Assembly: GCA_030627145.1 (NCBI GenBank)
Contig: DAOUSQ010000008.1
Span: 1 to 15,584 of the forward strand
From: Syntrophomonadaceae bacterium
GTDB lineage: Bacteria > Bacillota_B > Syntrophomonadia > Syntrophomonadales > Syntrophomonadaceae
DNA: 15,584 nt
Direction: 5' to 3'
The notes under the pieces: model-generated
Database searches by the model: none
The model's input: only the letters and a program-made list of their open reading frames with translations
Told to the model about the DNA's origin: nothing
Part shown: piece by piece, positions 6,167 through 14,995 of the stretch
How positions within the stretch are numbered: the first letter of the stretch is position 1
Layout of the letters: every line of letters begins with the position of its first letter
Position numbers and translations under genes: made by a program

Positions 6167-8344
6167 ATGAATAAAAATGCTGAACTAAAAATTTCTGGTA
6201 TGTCATGTGCATCTTGTGCTGCCCGTATTGAAAAAAGATTGCTAAGTATGGAAGGTATCAATTCCGCCAATGTTAACCTGGCTACGAATAAGGCAGTCAT
6301 TGACTATGACCCTTCAACAGCAGACCTTAATAATATGATAAGAAACATCAGTGAGTTAGGATTTTCGGCAGACGTTGATTTTTCAAAGCCAGAGGAATCA
6401 AGCTTGTTGGAAAACAACGAGGCACTAGAACTTCGCAAATTTCTTATAGCATCGATAATACTAAGTTTCCCTTTGATACTGGGGATGATCTTAAGAATGA
6501 TTGGTCTTGAATCAATGTTTTTAAACAATTTTTATTTTCAATTAATACTGGTTACACCGATTCAATTTGTTATTGGCTATCGCTTTTATAAAAACGCATT
6601 TTTAGCTTTGCGTTCGGGTGGAAGCAATATGGATGTTCTTGTAGCCATGGGTACCACGGCTGCTTATTTTTTTAGTTTACATAATATTATAATAGGAAAT
6701 GAGGAGAATATCTATTTCGAAACTTCGGCTTTTATCATCACCCTTATCATGGTTGGAAAGTATTTGGAAGCAGTGGTGAAAAATAAGACCACCGAATCAA
6801 TCCGGACTTTAAGTGGACTGAAGGCGAAAACTGCCAGGGTGGTAAAGGAGGAAACAGAAATAGATATACCGGTTGAAGAAGTAGAAATTGGAGATATTAT
6901 TCTTATCCGGCCCGGGGAAAAAATTCCTGTCGATGGCGAGGTTATTGAAGGCAAGTCTTTAATTGATGAGTCGATGCTTACCGGGGAAAGCATCCCGGTA
7001 GAAAAAGTACCAGGTGAAAGTGTAGTAGGCTCAACTATAAATAAAAGTGGTAGCTTTAAATTTAAAGCTACCAGGGTAGGTAAAGATACTGTACTGGCCC
7101 AGATTATTAAAATGGTGGAAGATGCCCAGGGGTCTAAGGCCCCTATTCAAAAAATAGCGGACCGGGTCTCATCTGTATTTGTTCCTACAATAATAGGAAT
7201 AGCTTTTCTGACCTTTGCTCTGCAGTACTGGTATGGAGGTAATATTAGCACAGCTGTTACTGCCGGGGTGGCAGTCCTGGTTATCGCCTGTCCCTGCTCC
7301 CTGGGACTGGCTACTCCTACAGCAATCATGGTAGGGACTGGTATAGGAGCGGAAAACGGTATTTTTATTAAAGGGGGCGAATACCTGGAGACAGCTTATA
7401 ATATCGATACCATGGTACTGGATAAAACCGGTACTATAACTAAAGGTAAACCTGAAGTTACCGATATTATATCCCTGGGAAATTTGAGTGAAACAGAAAT
7501 TATCCGCATGGCCGGTATTGCTGAAAAACATTCTGAACACCCACTGGGTGAAGCTATATATAGTAGAGCTAGAGATGAAATTGGTGAATTACCGGATGCC
7601 ATAAACTTTAAAACTTTACCGGGATTGGGTTTAGGGGTTGAATTTGATGGAAAGCATATACTCCTGGGAAACAGACGTCTGATGGAGAAGCAGGGGATAG
7701 GTTTCTTCAACGGTGAGTCCATATTATCCACACTCGAAGAAAATGGCAAGACTGCCATGCTTATAGCGGTAAACAAAACTGCCGAGGGTATTATAGCTGC
7801 AGCTGATACGGTAAGAGAGAACTCGGCTGCTGCAATAAACAATATTATGGATATGGGTATTGAAGTCTATATGTTAACAGGTGATAATAAGCGTACCGCG
7901 GAAGCAATTGCCCGCCAGGTGGAAATAGATCAAGTTTTAGCAGAGGTTCTTCCGGGCGATAAAGCACAGAAAATCCTTGAATTAAAGGAGCAGGGAAAAA
8001 TAGTAGCCATGGTCGGAGATGGAATAAACGATGCACCGGCACTGACTGTAGCAGATATTGGAATTGCAGTTGGAACTGGAACAGATGTAGCGATGGAAAC
8101 TGCACAGGTTACCTTAATGCGTGCTGATCTGCGCAGTATTCCAGCTGCCATAAAACTATCTCGTGCTACCATGAAACATATTAAACAAAACCTTTTTTGG
8201 GCTTTCTTTTATAATCTTATAGGCATACCTGTTGCCGCTCTTGGATTCTTGTCGCCCATTATAGCTGCCGGGGCTATGTCCCTGAGTTCGGTAAGCGTAG
8301 TATCCAATTCTTTGCGCCTACGGCGTTTTAAACCCGGGTATTAG
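6167..8344 (+). CDS. copA: Cu(I)-exporting P-type ATPase CopA
   Basis: A 725-residue P1B-1 ATPase that pumps cytoplasmic Cu(I) outwards. Domains in order: one N-terminal heavy-metal domain with GMSCASC (Cys14, Cys17); four N-terminal helices; the actuator domain with LTGES (residues 271-275); the ion-path motif CPC (Cys375, Cys377); the phosphorylation site DKTGT (Asp419); SEHP (His458) in the nucleotide-binding domain; and [10 protein letters not shown] (Asp618, Asp622). The last helices hold FYNLIGIP and MSLSS, the helix 7 YN and helix 8 MxxSS signatures specific for Cu(I). Length and motifs are complete. AAGGAG ten bases before the ATG sets the start. It is followed by a stem-loop and an ArsR-type regulator, not by a CsoR or CopY gene, so copper control is not evident here. 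Confidence 0.97.
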   Translation: MNKNAELKISGMSCASCAARIEKRLLSMEGINSANVNLATNKAVIDYDPSTADLNNMIRNISELGFSADVDFSKPEESSLLENNEALELRKFLIASIILSFPLILGMILRMIGLESMFLNNFYFQLILVTPIQFVIGYRFYKNAFLALRSGGSNMDVLVAMGTTAAYFFSLHNIIIGNEENIYFETSAFIITLIMVGKYLEAVVKNKTTESIRTLSGLKAKTARVVKEETEIDIPVEEVEIGDIILIRPGEKIPVDGEVIEGKSLIDESMLTGESIPVEKVPGESVVGSTINKSGSFKFKATRVGKDTVLAQIIKMVEDAQGSKAPIQKIADRVSSVFVPTIIGIAFLTFALQYWYGGNISTAVTAGVAVLVIACPCSLGLATPTAIMVGTGIGAENGIFIKGGEYLETAYNIDTMVLDKTGTITKGKPEVTDIISLGNLSETEIIRMAGIAEKHSEHPLGEAIYSRARDEIGELPDAINFKTLPGLGLGVEFDGKHILLGNRRLMEKQGIGFFNGESILSTLEENGKTAMLIAVNKTAEGIIAAADTVRENSAAAINNIMDMGIEVYMLTGDNKRTAEAIARQVEIDQVLAEVLPGDKAQKILELKEQGKIVAMVGDGINDAPALTVADIGIAVGTGTDVAMETAQVTLMRADLRSIPAAIKLSRATMKHIKQNLFWAFFYNLIGIPVAALGFLSPIIAAGAMSLSSVSVVSNSLRLRRFKPGY

Positions 8345-8391
8345 AAAACAGTTCATTTTAATTATTAATATTTCACAGGGTTGTTTTTTTT
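8345..8391 (+). terminator. probable terminator after copA
   Basis: AAAACAGTTC (8345-8354) pairs with GGGTTGTTTT (8378-8387) over ten pairs, three of them G-T, around a 23-base AT-rich loop, and a T-run follows. It is a weak but well-placed intrinsic terminator starting right after the copA stop. Its T-rich side overlaps the -35 box of the next promoter. Confidence 0.5.
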
Positions 8392-8408
8392 ATTACATAA
8401 ATTATAAT
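8381..8408 (+). promoter_or_regulatory. promoter of the second arsR gene
   Basis: TTGTTT (8381-8386) and a perfect TATAAT (8403-8408) are separated by 16 bases. Transcription should begin near 8415, inside the shared inverted-repeat element and about 48 bases before the start codon. Confidence 0.55.
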
Positions 8409-8410
8409 TA

Positions 8411-8433
8411 ACATCAGAATATAATTATATAAA
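8411..8433. promoter_or_regulatory. probable ArsR operator upstream of the second arsR
   Basis: The 23 bases match 362-384 at 20 positions and contain the same perfect palindrome ATATAATTATAT (8419-8430), placed 10 bases after the -10 box. The first copy lies 14 bases after its -10 box. The same position relative to two arsR promoters suggests a common operator, but AT-rich sequence makes chance matches easier. Confidence 0.5.
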
Positions 8434-8462
8434 AATATATCGGTAATCGAGGCGAATACCAA

Positions 8463-8831
8463 TTGATTGAGCAGATTACAACTACTTTTAAGGCTTTAGG
8501 GGAACCAACACGACTAAAAATTGTTAAGTTACTATCTGGGCGTGAACTATGTGTTTGTGAGCTTGAAGCTGTTTTGGATATGAGCCAACCAAGGGTATCC
8601 CAGCATCTTAAGGTTTTAAGGAATGCCGGCATAGTAAAAGAAAGAAAACATGGGCAGAGAGCGTTTTTTAGTCTGGATGAAGTTATTGGAACTGGAAAGC
8701 TCTCTGAATTTGATCAATATATGAAAACTGAGATTAATGCATTAGGAGAACTTTCTCTTGAAAACAAAAGGCTAGGTGAGTTAGAAGAAAACGAAACTGT
8801 TAAACAATGTAAACAGGATAAGAAATGTTAA
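8463..8831 (+). CDS. arsR: second ArsR/SmtB-family metalloid-responsive repressor
   Basis: A 122-residue winged-helix repressor, paralogous to the one at 578 (both share ELCVC, then SQPR(I/V)SQHLKVL). The sensor segment is RELCVCEL with Cys30 and Cys32. Two further cysteines close the chain (Cys116 and Cys122, in QCKQDKKC). The start is TTG: the only usable in-frame initiator near GAGG (8449-8452), ten bases away. A TTG start implies modest expression. The gene lies between copA and a DUF1858 gene and has its own promoter, so it probably controls itself and the downstream redox protein. It may also act on the first arsR promoter. Family function is firm; target sharing is inference. Confidence 0.9.
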   Translation: MIEQITTTFKALGEPTRLKIVKLLSGRELCVCELEAVLDMSQPRVSQHLKVLRNAGIVKERKHGQRAFFSLDEVIGTGKLSEFDQYMKTEINALGELSLENKRLGELEENETVKQCKQDKKC

Positions 8832-8978
8832 GAGCTATAGAATAAAAATGAATTTTAAAAAATGACAAGGGGTATATGAATAAAGAATTAGCAAATCTCA
8901 AATAAATAAACATACTAGATTAGCTCGATAATAATCTGCAATATATAAACAAGTTGTTATTATAAGGAGGTGAATTAT

Positions 8979-9176
8979 ATGATTACTAAGGACATGATAA
9001 TAAAGGATATAATTGAAAAGTACCCTCAGACTTTTCCCGTATTCCAACAATTTCAAATGGGCTGTTTGGGCTGCAGCGGAGCTTTATTTGAAACACTGGA
9101 ACAAGGAGCAAGTGCCCATGGTATAAACGTAGATGCTATGGTAGAGGCTTTAAACGAAGTAATTGATAATAAATAA
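8979..9176 (+). CDS. DUF1858 small redox-disulfide protein
   Basis: A 65-residue protein of the DUF1858 family (the hybrid-cluster-protein-associated redox disulfide domain group). It begins ITKDMIIKDIIEKYP, has the typical FPVFQQFQMGCLGC, and carries the CxxC pair Cys29/Cys32 at the start of a helix. It ends in the usual VDAMVEALNEVIDNK helix. ATG 8979 is chosen because AAGGAGG (8964-8970) lies eight bases before it; the upstream in-frame GTG overlaps that site. The family is thought to be redox-active or to bind a metal or cluster through the CxxC. Here it follows an arsR and ends at a strong terminator, so it may be co-transcribed with arsR and serve metalloid or thiol homeostasis (inference). 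Confidence 0.9.
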   Translation: MITKDMIIKDIIEKYPQTFPVFQQFQMGCLGCSGALFETLEQGASAHGINVDAMVEALNEVIDNK

Positions 9177-9515
9177 TTGTTTAGTTTAATAGAATTTAAA
9201 ATCTAGTAATAAAAAGGCCTGTGAAACGAAAATTTACAGGTCTTTTTTTATCTTATATTAAGCCCCAAAGAAGGTTAAACACGTTACGATAAGATTTATA
9301 TGGCAAATAGAGTTCCTCGTAAATAAACTTTGAAATATCATTAATAAAATACATGGACAACAAGGATGGGAAATGGATTATTGACAGGGGAGTAACGAAA
9401 GAGTAAAAAAGAAGATAGACGATTAAGTAGATTATTTATGGGAGGATTATTATTAGCAATGGAAGAATAAAAATAAACTGCCCTATTATAAATAATAACA
9501 GTGAAAGGAGGCTGG
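9177..9515. other. intergenic region before the SbcD-like gene
   Basis: 339 bases without a clear gene. It holds the terminator at 9211-9249 and TTGACA at 9381-9386 with TAAAAA at 9404-9409 (17-base spacer), a possible promoter for the nuclease operon. Two short frames (9353-9406 and 9405-9470) would join into one of about 39 codons if a single T were removed. They are discussed as a possible broken small gene. Confidence 0.5.
9211..9249 (+). terminator. intrinsic terminator after the DUF1858 gene
   Basis: AGGCCTGT (9215-9222) pairs with ACAGGTCT (9236-9243) with one G-T pair and a 13-base loop, followed by TTTTTT. The A-run on the 5' side suggests it could also work on the minus strand. It ends the metal-resistance island. 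Confidence 0.85.
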
Positions 9516-10865
9516 ATGGTGGCGAAAAAATTCAGTTTTATCCATGCAGCAGATATACATCTTGGAAGTATATTAAGCCCGGCAGCTGATAATGTATCCA
9601 GGCAGGCAGAAGACATGTTTAGAAATGCGGTATTTAATGGGTTTGACCGTATTTGTAAAGCAGCAGTTCAATATCAGGTTGATTTCGTGGTTTTATCTGG
9701 TGATGTATATGATGCTGATTCCCGGTCTGTGAAAGCAAATCACTTCTTTATGGAAAAATGCAGAGAATTAAATGAAAATGGCATATTCATATATATAATT
9801 GCCGGAAACCATGATCCGTTAAACAAAGACCGGGAGTTATTTAAACTGCCTGATAATGTAGTCTATTTTGATAGTGAAGAACTAGAAATTAAGGAAGTAC
9901 ATAATAAAAACGGTGATCTGATTGCCCGAGTGCTTGGCTTATCATACCGGGGAAAAGCAGAGTCCAGAAAGATGTACAGTTCCTACACTTCTCCAGATGC
10001 CAGTGTGGTAAATATTGGCCTTCTTCATACCCAGCTTGATCCTGCTAACAAGAATTATGTTCCCTGTTCACTAAATGAACTCCTGTCCAAAAAAGATATT
10101 CACTACTGGGCCCTGGGACATATTCACCAGTGCAGCATCCTAAATTCGAAAAATCCTGTTGTCGCTTATCCTGGTATTCCACAGGGCAGGGACTTTGGGG
10201 AAGAGAAAACCGGAGGATGCCTTTTAGTTGAATTCGACTTTGATGATGAACCGCATGTTTCCTTTATCCCTACTTCCTCCTTAATATGGTACAGGATACC
10301 TGTTGATATAAATTCAGATCCAATAAATCCCCCTGAAAACCTTGGAGATTTGAAAAACCTGATGATAAGTGAAGGAGAGAAGTTTCTTTCCGGTGAGATT
10401 GAACTGCCGGAAAAACTGGATGTGCCTTCCGATTTTTCATATGATTTTTTTGATGGATACATAGTACAGTGGATACTATCTGGCAGGGGCGAAATTCACC
10501 AGGAGCTTACTGAAGATGAAGAAGCAGCAGATTATCTGGCATCTGAGCTTAAAAAGCATTTTATAGACCGCCGGCCTTTTATCTGGACTGACTCAGTTGT
10601 GATCCGGACGGGGAAAAGCCTTCCTACTTTATCTCAATTAAAAAAGGAGAGCAGTATTGGAAGGGAAATTGATGAGATAATAAATAATCCGGATTTTAAA
10701 GATAGGGTAGAAAAAGAATTTGGCCAAATTTGGGAAATGAAGTCTGATCATGAAAACATCAATGAAGAAAAATTCCAGTTAAATGATGAAACCTATGAGC
10801 GAATTATTAAACAGGCCGTTGATTTAATAATCGAAAAGATGTTAGAAAAGGAGGGGAGAATATGA
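9516..10865 (+). CDS. SbcD/Mre11-like DNA repair exonuclease (YhaO type)
   Basis: A 449-residue calcineurin-like metallophosphoesterase, close in size to Bacillus YhaO. Metal-binding motifs appear in the usual order: HAADIHLGS near the N-terminus, LSGDVYD, then AGNHDPLN, a conserved LLHTQLD and ALGHIHQ. They form the two-Mn2+ nuclease centre. The C-terminal part (from about residue 260) is the capping/DNA-binding region and matches no enzyme motif I know. AAAGGAGG (9504-9511) points to ATG 9516 or GTG 9519; I took the ATG. The stop overlaps the next start by ATGA, so translation is coupled to the YhaN-like ATPase, its expected partner. The pair should process DNA ends in the cytoplasm, as SbcCD does. 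Confidence 0.92.
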   Translation: MVAKKFSFIHAADIHLGSILSPAADNVSRQAEDMFRNAVFNGFDRICKAAVQYQVDFVVLSGDVYDADSRSVKANHFFMEKCRELNENGIFIYIIAGNHDPLNKDRELFKLPDNVVYFDSEELEIKEVHNKNGDLIARVLGLSYRGKAESRKMYSSYTSPDASVVNIGLLHTQLDPANKNYVPCSLNELLSKKDIHYWALGHIHQCSILNSKNPVVAYPGIPQGRDFGEEKTGGCLLVEFDFDDEPHVSFIPTSSLIWYRIPVDINSDPINPPENLGDLKNLMISEGEKFLSGEIELPEKLDVPSDFSYDFFDGYIVQWILSGRGEIHQELTEDEEAADYLASELKKHFIDRRPFIWTDSVVIRTGKSLPTLSQLKKESSIGREIDEIINNPDFKDRVEKEFGQIWEMKSDHENINEEKFQLNDETYERIIKQAVDLIIEKMLEKEGRI

Positions 10866-13723
10866 GATTAAGCCGTTTAAATATCAAAAGGTTCGGCATT
10901 TTCAGGGATGAAAAGATTGAAGACATCGGACAGGGAATTGTAGTTATAGGAGGTCACAATAGAGCCGGGAAATCAACTTTCTTGCAGATATTAAGAAATT
11001 TGGGAGAAGGATTTCATGGTATTCCCTTTAAAGATAAAGCTGAATTTGAAATCGATGCCGATATATTTTTACAAACAAATGAAAACCTGAACATATCTAT
11101 TAAGGGATGGGCTGAACCTAAAATAAAAGCTATTAATGAAACCGGAAAAGAATTTACTCTTAAGGATATTTATTATGGGTTAGACCATTTTACATACAAA
11201 CGGCTTTTTACCATAAGTCTGGAAGAACTTCAGAAGATCCCTCCAGATTTAGAAAACAAAGAAATTGAAAGACTCCAGTCAGTACTACTGGGTGCTGGCC
11301 TTTCGGAAATGCTTTATTTGCCCCAGATTGAAAAGGAATTTACAGATGGGGCCAATAAACTGGGAGGAAGAAAAGGTAAAACCAACGTTGGAGACTTCAA
11401 ACACTATAATAAATCCATAAAAGAAGCTATAAAACTAAAAAATGAAGCTGTACAGGAAGTGGAGGAATATTACCATAAAAAAGAAGAATTCAACAATACA
11501 GAAGGGGAGATTGAGAGACTTAAAAAAAATATAATACCGCAGAAAAAAATGGAGTTTACAAGAATAGAAACCCTATGGAATCTATATGAAATATGTGAAG
11601 AAAAATTCTATCTTGAAAATCAAATCAAAAAAAACCCGGTAGAAGAAAGTATTTCTCCAACAGTTAAGAACGATCAGATTTCCTTACAAAAAATTGAAGA
11701 TTTTAAAGAAGGTTATAAAAAAGCAGGTGATAAATACCGCAGCAGTCTTGAGGAATTTAAGCAGCAGGTAGGCGCTGAAAATGTTGAGGATGCTAAACAA
11801 AAACTACTGCAGAATAAAGAAAAAATAAACGGTTTTTATTATGCCCTTTCTGGATTAAAAGAGAAGACTGAATCTATATTTAAACAAAAGCAGGAATATG
11901 AGAAGGAAATAGACGATATAAGGGATGAAATGAATTCTGTTAACCAGGGCTGGGAAGGGAAATTTGAGCGTATTGAAACGATAAATACAGATCAAATTGA
12001 GAGGGATAAATTAAATAGAGCAGTCGAGGGATATAAAAATGCATGCGAAAAAATTAGAGACCTTAGCAATAACATTGACAGTACAGGCGAGGAAAAGCAA
12101 ATATTAGAAATGGAACTGGATGCAATTAATAATAAAGACTTCAGGGGCAGCCTCAAAAGCTATTTCCTGTGGTCATTAATTATCGCAGTCTTCGGGGCGA
12201 TGTCTGCTTCATTTATTAACCTGTGGCTGGGTATTTTTATAGGCATCGCTGGAATAGGGGGCCTTATAATCTTCTTTATTAACAGGAGCAATACAGCCAG
12301 GCATATAAATGAGAAGAAAGAAGATTTATACTTGAAGTTAAAGAATATGGAGAAAACCATTGAACGTAATAAAGAGGAATTTCAACAGGCTGAAAAGACA
12401 AAGGACGAATATTTTAAAAACTTAAACAGGTATATTAATCAAATGGGCCTGGAAAAAGATATTTCACCCGATATGGTCAGAGAATATTTTAGAGATGTCC
12501 AATCTTTAAAAGGGAGAATAGAGAAGGTTAAAAGGAGAGAAACTGAATTAATTCAGCAGGAGAGAGAGCTATTAGGAAGATTTGAAGAACTATCGGCAGT
12601 AATCCAGGAAGTGCCTGCAGGGACTTTCATTAAGATTAAAGTAAATAAATTTGAAGAAATATTGGAACAAAAAGAAAAATGGTTTGCCCAGGTTGAAAAT
12701 CTTAAGGAATGTCTGAATTCAGCAGAAACTCTTGAATTGAGCGAAAGGGCCAGGGAAGAGAAAAAGAAGGAAATCTCTGAATTTTGTAGGATTGAAACAG
12801 GAATTAATAACATAGAAGATAAACTCGCGGAATTACAACAGGAAATAGAAGAATATAACAATTTCAAGGAGTTAAAAAAACGGCTGGAAGACTGTACAGA
12901 CCGAATTCTGTTTGAAATAAAAAAAGGGCCGGTAAAAGACGCCTTTGGCTTTCAAGATAGTAACCAGGAGGAAGAAGTAAAAACCTTAGAAGAGTTCTAC
13001 AGGGGCTTTTCCTCCAATAATGATGTCCAGTTGGCTTTGAGACAAGTAAAAAAAGAATTAGTCGATCTGGAGAACAACTTAGAGGAGATTCAAAAAAAAT
13101 ACCAGAGATTAAACCATGATTTAAAACGACTATCGACTGCTGATAAAATTGAAAAGGCACAAAAAGATATAAGGGAACAACGAGCCAATCTTCTGCCGCT
13201 GGCAGAAAAATATGCTGTCTATAGAGCTGCTAAGTTTATTCTAGGCAGTGCAAGAGAAAGAATGATTGAAAAAACCAAAAACCAATCTCTCAGCCAGGCC
13301 GGTGAAATTTTTAGCACGATTACCCGAGGTGAGTACAGTACGATACTGCCTTCCGATGAACTGATAAAACCGGATTTTAAAGCGGTATTAAAAAATGATA
13401 TTACTCAGGATACAGTCGATATTCTAAGCCGGGGAACAAGGGAGCAGCTTTTTTTTGCTGTAAGAGTAAGCCGTATAAAAGAATTAGATCCCCTACCGGT
13501 AATAGTAGATGATTCCCTGGTAAACTTTGATGTGCACCATCTTAAACAGGCGGTACAAGTTATAAAAGACCTTTCCAGTACCCATCAGGTATTCGTATTA
13601 ACCTGCCATTCTGAAATGGTGAAAAACATAGCCGGTCAAACAGACAATGCCCAATACTGGAAACTGGAAAAAGGCAGATTCTACCCCAGCAGTAAAGATG
13701 ATTTACTCATCCATCTGGCCTGA
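10862..13723 (+). CDS. YhaN-like SMC/Rad50-type AAA ATPase
   Basis: A 953-residue ATPase, almost the size of Bacillus YhaN. The N-terminus has IKRFGIFRDE and the Walker A motif GHNRAGKS (residues 31-38). Long coiled coils follow (roughly residues 170-430 and 485-800). The C-terminal ATPase half carries the ABC signature-like LSRGTREQ (855-862), Walker B VIVDDSLVNFD (Asp883, Asp884) and TCHSEM. Between the coiled coils, residues 434-478 contain two hydrophobic helices around GAMSASFINLWLGIFIGIAG, so this end should be membrane-anchored. Rad50/SbcC have a zinc hook in this region; YhaN-type proteins do not. It is coupled to the nuclease upstream by a 4-base overlap. It should clamp DNA and use ATP to gate the nuclease. 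Confidence 0.93.
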   Translation: MRLSRLNIKRFGIFRDEKIEDIGQGIVVIGGHNRAGKSTFLQILRNLGEGFHGIPFKDKAEFEIDADIFLQTNENLNISIKGWAEPKIKAINETGKEFTLKDIYYGLDHFTYKRLFTISLEELQKIPPDLENKEIERLQSVLLGAGLSEMLYLPQIEKEFTDGANKLGGRKGKTNVGDFKHYNKSIKEAIKLKNEAVQEVEEYYHKKEEFNNTEGEIERLKKNIIPQKKMEFTRIETLWNLYEICEEKFYLENQIKKNPVEESISPTVKNDQISLQKIEDFKEGYKKAGDKYRSSLEEFKQQVGAENVEDAKQKLLQNKEKINGFYYALSGLKEKTESIFKQKQEYEKEIDDIRDEMNSVNQGWEGKFERIETINTDQIERDKLNRAVEGYKNACEKIRDLSNNIDSTGEEKQILEMELDAINNKDFRGSLKSYFLWSLIIAVFGAMSASFINLWLGIFIGIAGIGGLIIFFINRSNTARHINEKKEDLYLKLKNMEKTIERNKEEFQQAEKTKDEYFKNLNRYINQMGLEKDISPDMVREYFRDVQSLKGRIEKVKRRETELIQQERELLGRFEELSAVIQEVPAGTFIKIKVNKFEEILEQKEKWFAQVENLKECLNSAETLELSERAREEKKKEISEFCRIETGINNIEDKLAELQQEIEEYNNFKELKKRLEDCTDRILFEIKKGPVKDAFGFQDSNQEEEVKTLEEFYRGFSSNNDVQLALRQVKKELVDLENNLEEIQKKYQRLNHDLKRLSTADKIEKAQKDIREQRANLLPLAEKYAVYRAAKFILGSARERMIEKTKNQSLSQAGEIFSTITRGEYSTILPSDELIKPDFKAVLKNDITQDTVDILSRGTREQLFFAVRVSRIKELDPLPVIVDDSLVNFDVHHLKQAVQVIKDLSSTHQVFVLTCHSEMVKNIAGQTDNAQYWKLEKGRFYPSSKDDLLIHLA

Positions 13724-13850
13724 ACAAGCTACATGGGATGACATAATGTATCAACTGTATGTCCGAAAAAAGATAGACAAGGGTTTAGAAGCGATGGAAG
13801 AAGGAAAAGCCATTTCTCATGAGGAAGCAAAAAAGAGGATTTTTAAATGA
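13724..13850 (+). pseudogene. remnant of a toxin-antitoxin antitoxin gene
   Basis: Directly after the YhaN-like stop, the frame reads EQATWDDIMYQLYVRKKIDK, then GLEAMEEGKAISHEEAKKRI. This is the C-terminal toxin-wrapping part of antitoxins paired with ParE/RelE toxins (the ending GxxxSHEExxKR is typical). No DNA-binding N-terminal domain precedes it; upstream in this frame lies only YhaN coding sequence read out of frame. Translation could start at ATG 13746, giving 34 residues, but there is no good ribosome binding site. The stop overlaps the toxin ATG (ATGA), the usual antitoxin-toxin arrangement. Confidence 0.65.
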
Positions 13851-13978
13851 GAATTCTATGGACTGAACCTGCTCTTCAGGATGCCGAAAAGATAAGAGCG
13901 TATATCTTACAGGATTCTGAAGTATGTGCGATTAGGGTTCTTGAAAAGATCTTTGAAGTTGTGGATGAGGTAGGATAA
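13847..13978 (+). pseudogene. truncated ParE/RelE-type toxin
   Basis: 43 codons, MRILWTEPALQDAEKIRAYI, then LQDSEVCAIRVLEKIFEVVDEVG and TAA. This matches the first half of ParE-type toxins (WTxxAxxDlxxIxxYI). Full toxins have about 95 residues, and the beta-sheet half with its functional C-terminus is missing. It overlaps the antitoxin remnant by ATGA. After the stop no toxin-like sequence continues in any frame that I could see. It is probably inactive. The loss of both the antitoxin N-terminus and the toxin C-terminus suggests decay of a module inserted behind the YhaN-like gene. Confidence 0.7.
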
Positions 13979-13994
13979 TAAACAAAAAAGCCTA

Positions 13995-14020
13995 TTATCT
14001 TATTAATCGGGATAAGATAA
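13995..14020. repeat. perfect 9-base inverted repeat (hairpin)
   Basis: TTATCTTAT (13995-14003) and ATAAGATAA (14012-14020) are exact reverse complements around an 8-base spacer. On the + strand no T-run follows. On the minus strand TAGGC and then TTTTTTG follow the stem, so it could be a weak terminator for transcription coming from the right. Confidence 0.5.
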
Positions 14021-14092
14021 CAAAAGGTTGTTCCTAATTATGTCACCAGGGAAATATGAGCAAAATAGAGGTTTTTACGAAAAGAAGAGTAA

Positions 14093-14404
14093 AAACAGTC
14101 AGTCATTGTTATTAAAACGTATGGCAGGCGAGAAAAAACAAATAACAAACAGGCGAAGGTACCCGAAGGCTACAATAAGGAGCTGATATCTATATTAAAA
14201 CTGGCAATTGAGAAAGGGTATGAGGTTCACATTGAGTATGTATCAGGTTACAGTTCTACCTGGTTCCAACGAGAAGTAAAACCGCTGGAACTCTATACCT
14301 GCAATGGGCAGCATTATCTGGAAGCCTACTGTTTCTTAAGAGAAGAAAACCGGACTTTCCGTATATCAAGAATTAATTCAGCTCGCATTATTGGTGGTAG
14401 GTAA
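14093..14404 (+). pseudogene. WYL-domain fragment without a start codon
   Basis: The frame is open from a TAA at 14090-14092 to a TAA at 14402-14404 but has no ATG, GTG or TTG near its beginning. From about 14183 it reads LKLAIEKGYEVHIEYVSGYS, then REVKPLELYTCNGQHYLEAY, then CFLREENRTFRISRI. This is the core of a WYL domain (I.Y, R.V.P..L, YL.AYC..R...R.FR..RI). WYL domains bind ligands or nucleic acid and usually follow a winged-helix DNA-binding domain in transcription factors. That N-terminal part is absent, so this is a gene remnant. Confidence 0.7.
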
Positions 14405-14555
14405 TAAAGAATGTTTGATAGCGTCTGGCTCAAATTTAAACAGGGGCGGTGGATGAGGCAGAATCATCTAAAATCTTAACCGATTACCTGGCAATTAGGC
14501 TTCGGGACAAAATTCCCCTCTACTAACATATCTGCAATATTCAATAACTTAATTA

Positions 14556-14960
14556 TTAGTCAAATACATCCACTAATTCTGCTGGAATACACTGGTTCAG
14601 GCAGGAAGCATGCTCTGGCCTTTTACCTTTTGGAGAAGGGAACAGATAGAGCTTGTTGGGGTCAGTAGTTGACTTTACATAAGGTAATTTAGCAAGTAAG
14701 GCCATAATAAATGAGGATCTATATCTTGCTGTACCTGGAATATCATCAGCTATCATGGTTCTCTTAGAGGACAGTATCCTCCAGGCCTCCTCAATCCAGA
14801 GCTTTTTTACAAGCTTAGGCTCTGAATTAGCGGCAACCATTAAACCATCTTCGTTTATTTCCATGACAATATTAGGCTTTTTTTGAGGTAGTGTGAGAAC
14901 CGTATTATCATCCTTAAGTATTACTATAATATCTTGCCAAACCTCATCAAACTCTCTCAT
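14556..14960 (-). CDS. hypothetical protein, 134 residues
   Basis: I do not recognise this protein. It starts at ATG 14960 on the minus strand behind AGAGGAG (10 bases away) and has a TATAAT-like -10 box at 15001-14996, so it looks expressed. The N-terminal part is acidic (MREFDEVWQDIIVILKDDN). The middle, EEAWRILSSKRTMIADDIPG followed by TARYRSSFIMALLAKLPYV, looks like a compact helical or winged-helix segment. The end is Pro/Lys-rich and contains two cysteines (HASCLNQC). I see no signal peptide, membrane helix or catalytic motif. It could be an intact small gene or the C-terminal domain of a larger DNA-related protein. It faces the debris to its left, so its position gives no functional hint. 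Confidence 0.6.
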   Translation of the reverse strand: MREFDEVWQDIIVILKDDNTVLTLPQKKPNIVMEINEDGLMVAANSEPKLVKKLWIEEAWRILSSKRTMIADDIPGTARYRSSFIMALLAKLPYVKSTTDPNKLYLFPSPKGKRPEHASCLNQCIPAELVDVFD

Positions 14961-14995
14961 TAATCAAAGGCTCCTCTCTTATCAGCACTTGCCCT

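Noticed and set aside
7169..7540. Long minus-strand open frames inside copA, and similar ones in the other genes
   Set aside because: They lie antisense to strongly supported genes, have no family resemblance and no ribosome binding sites; they are by-products of the coding frame.
13647..13745. Antitoxin gene starting inside the YhaN-like gene at 13647
   Set aside because: Upstream of about 13724 the frame is only the YhaN coding sequence read out of phase and shows no antitoxin-like residues.
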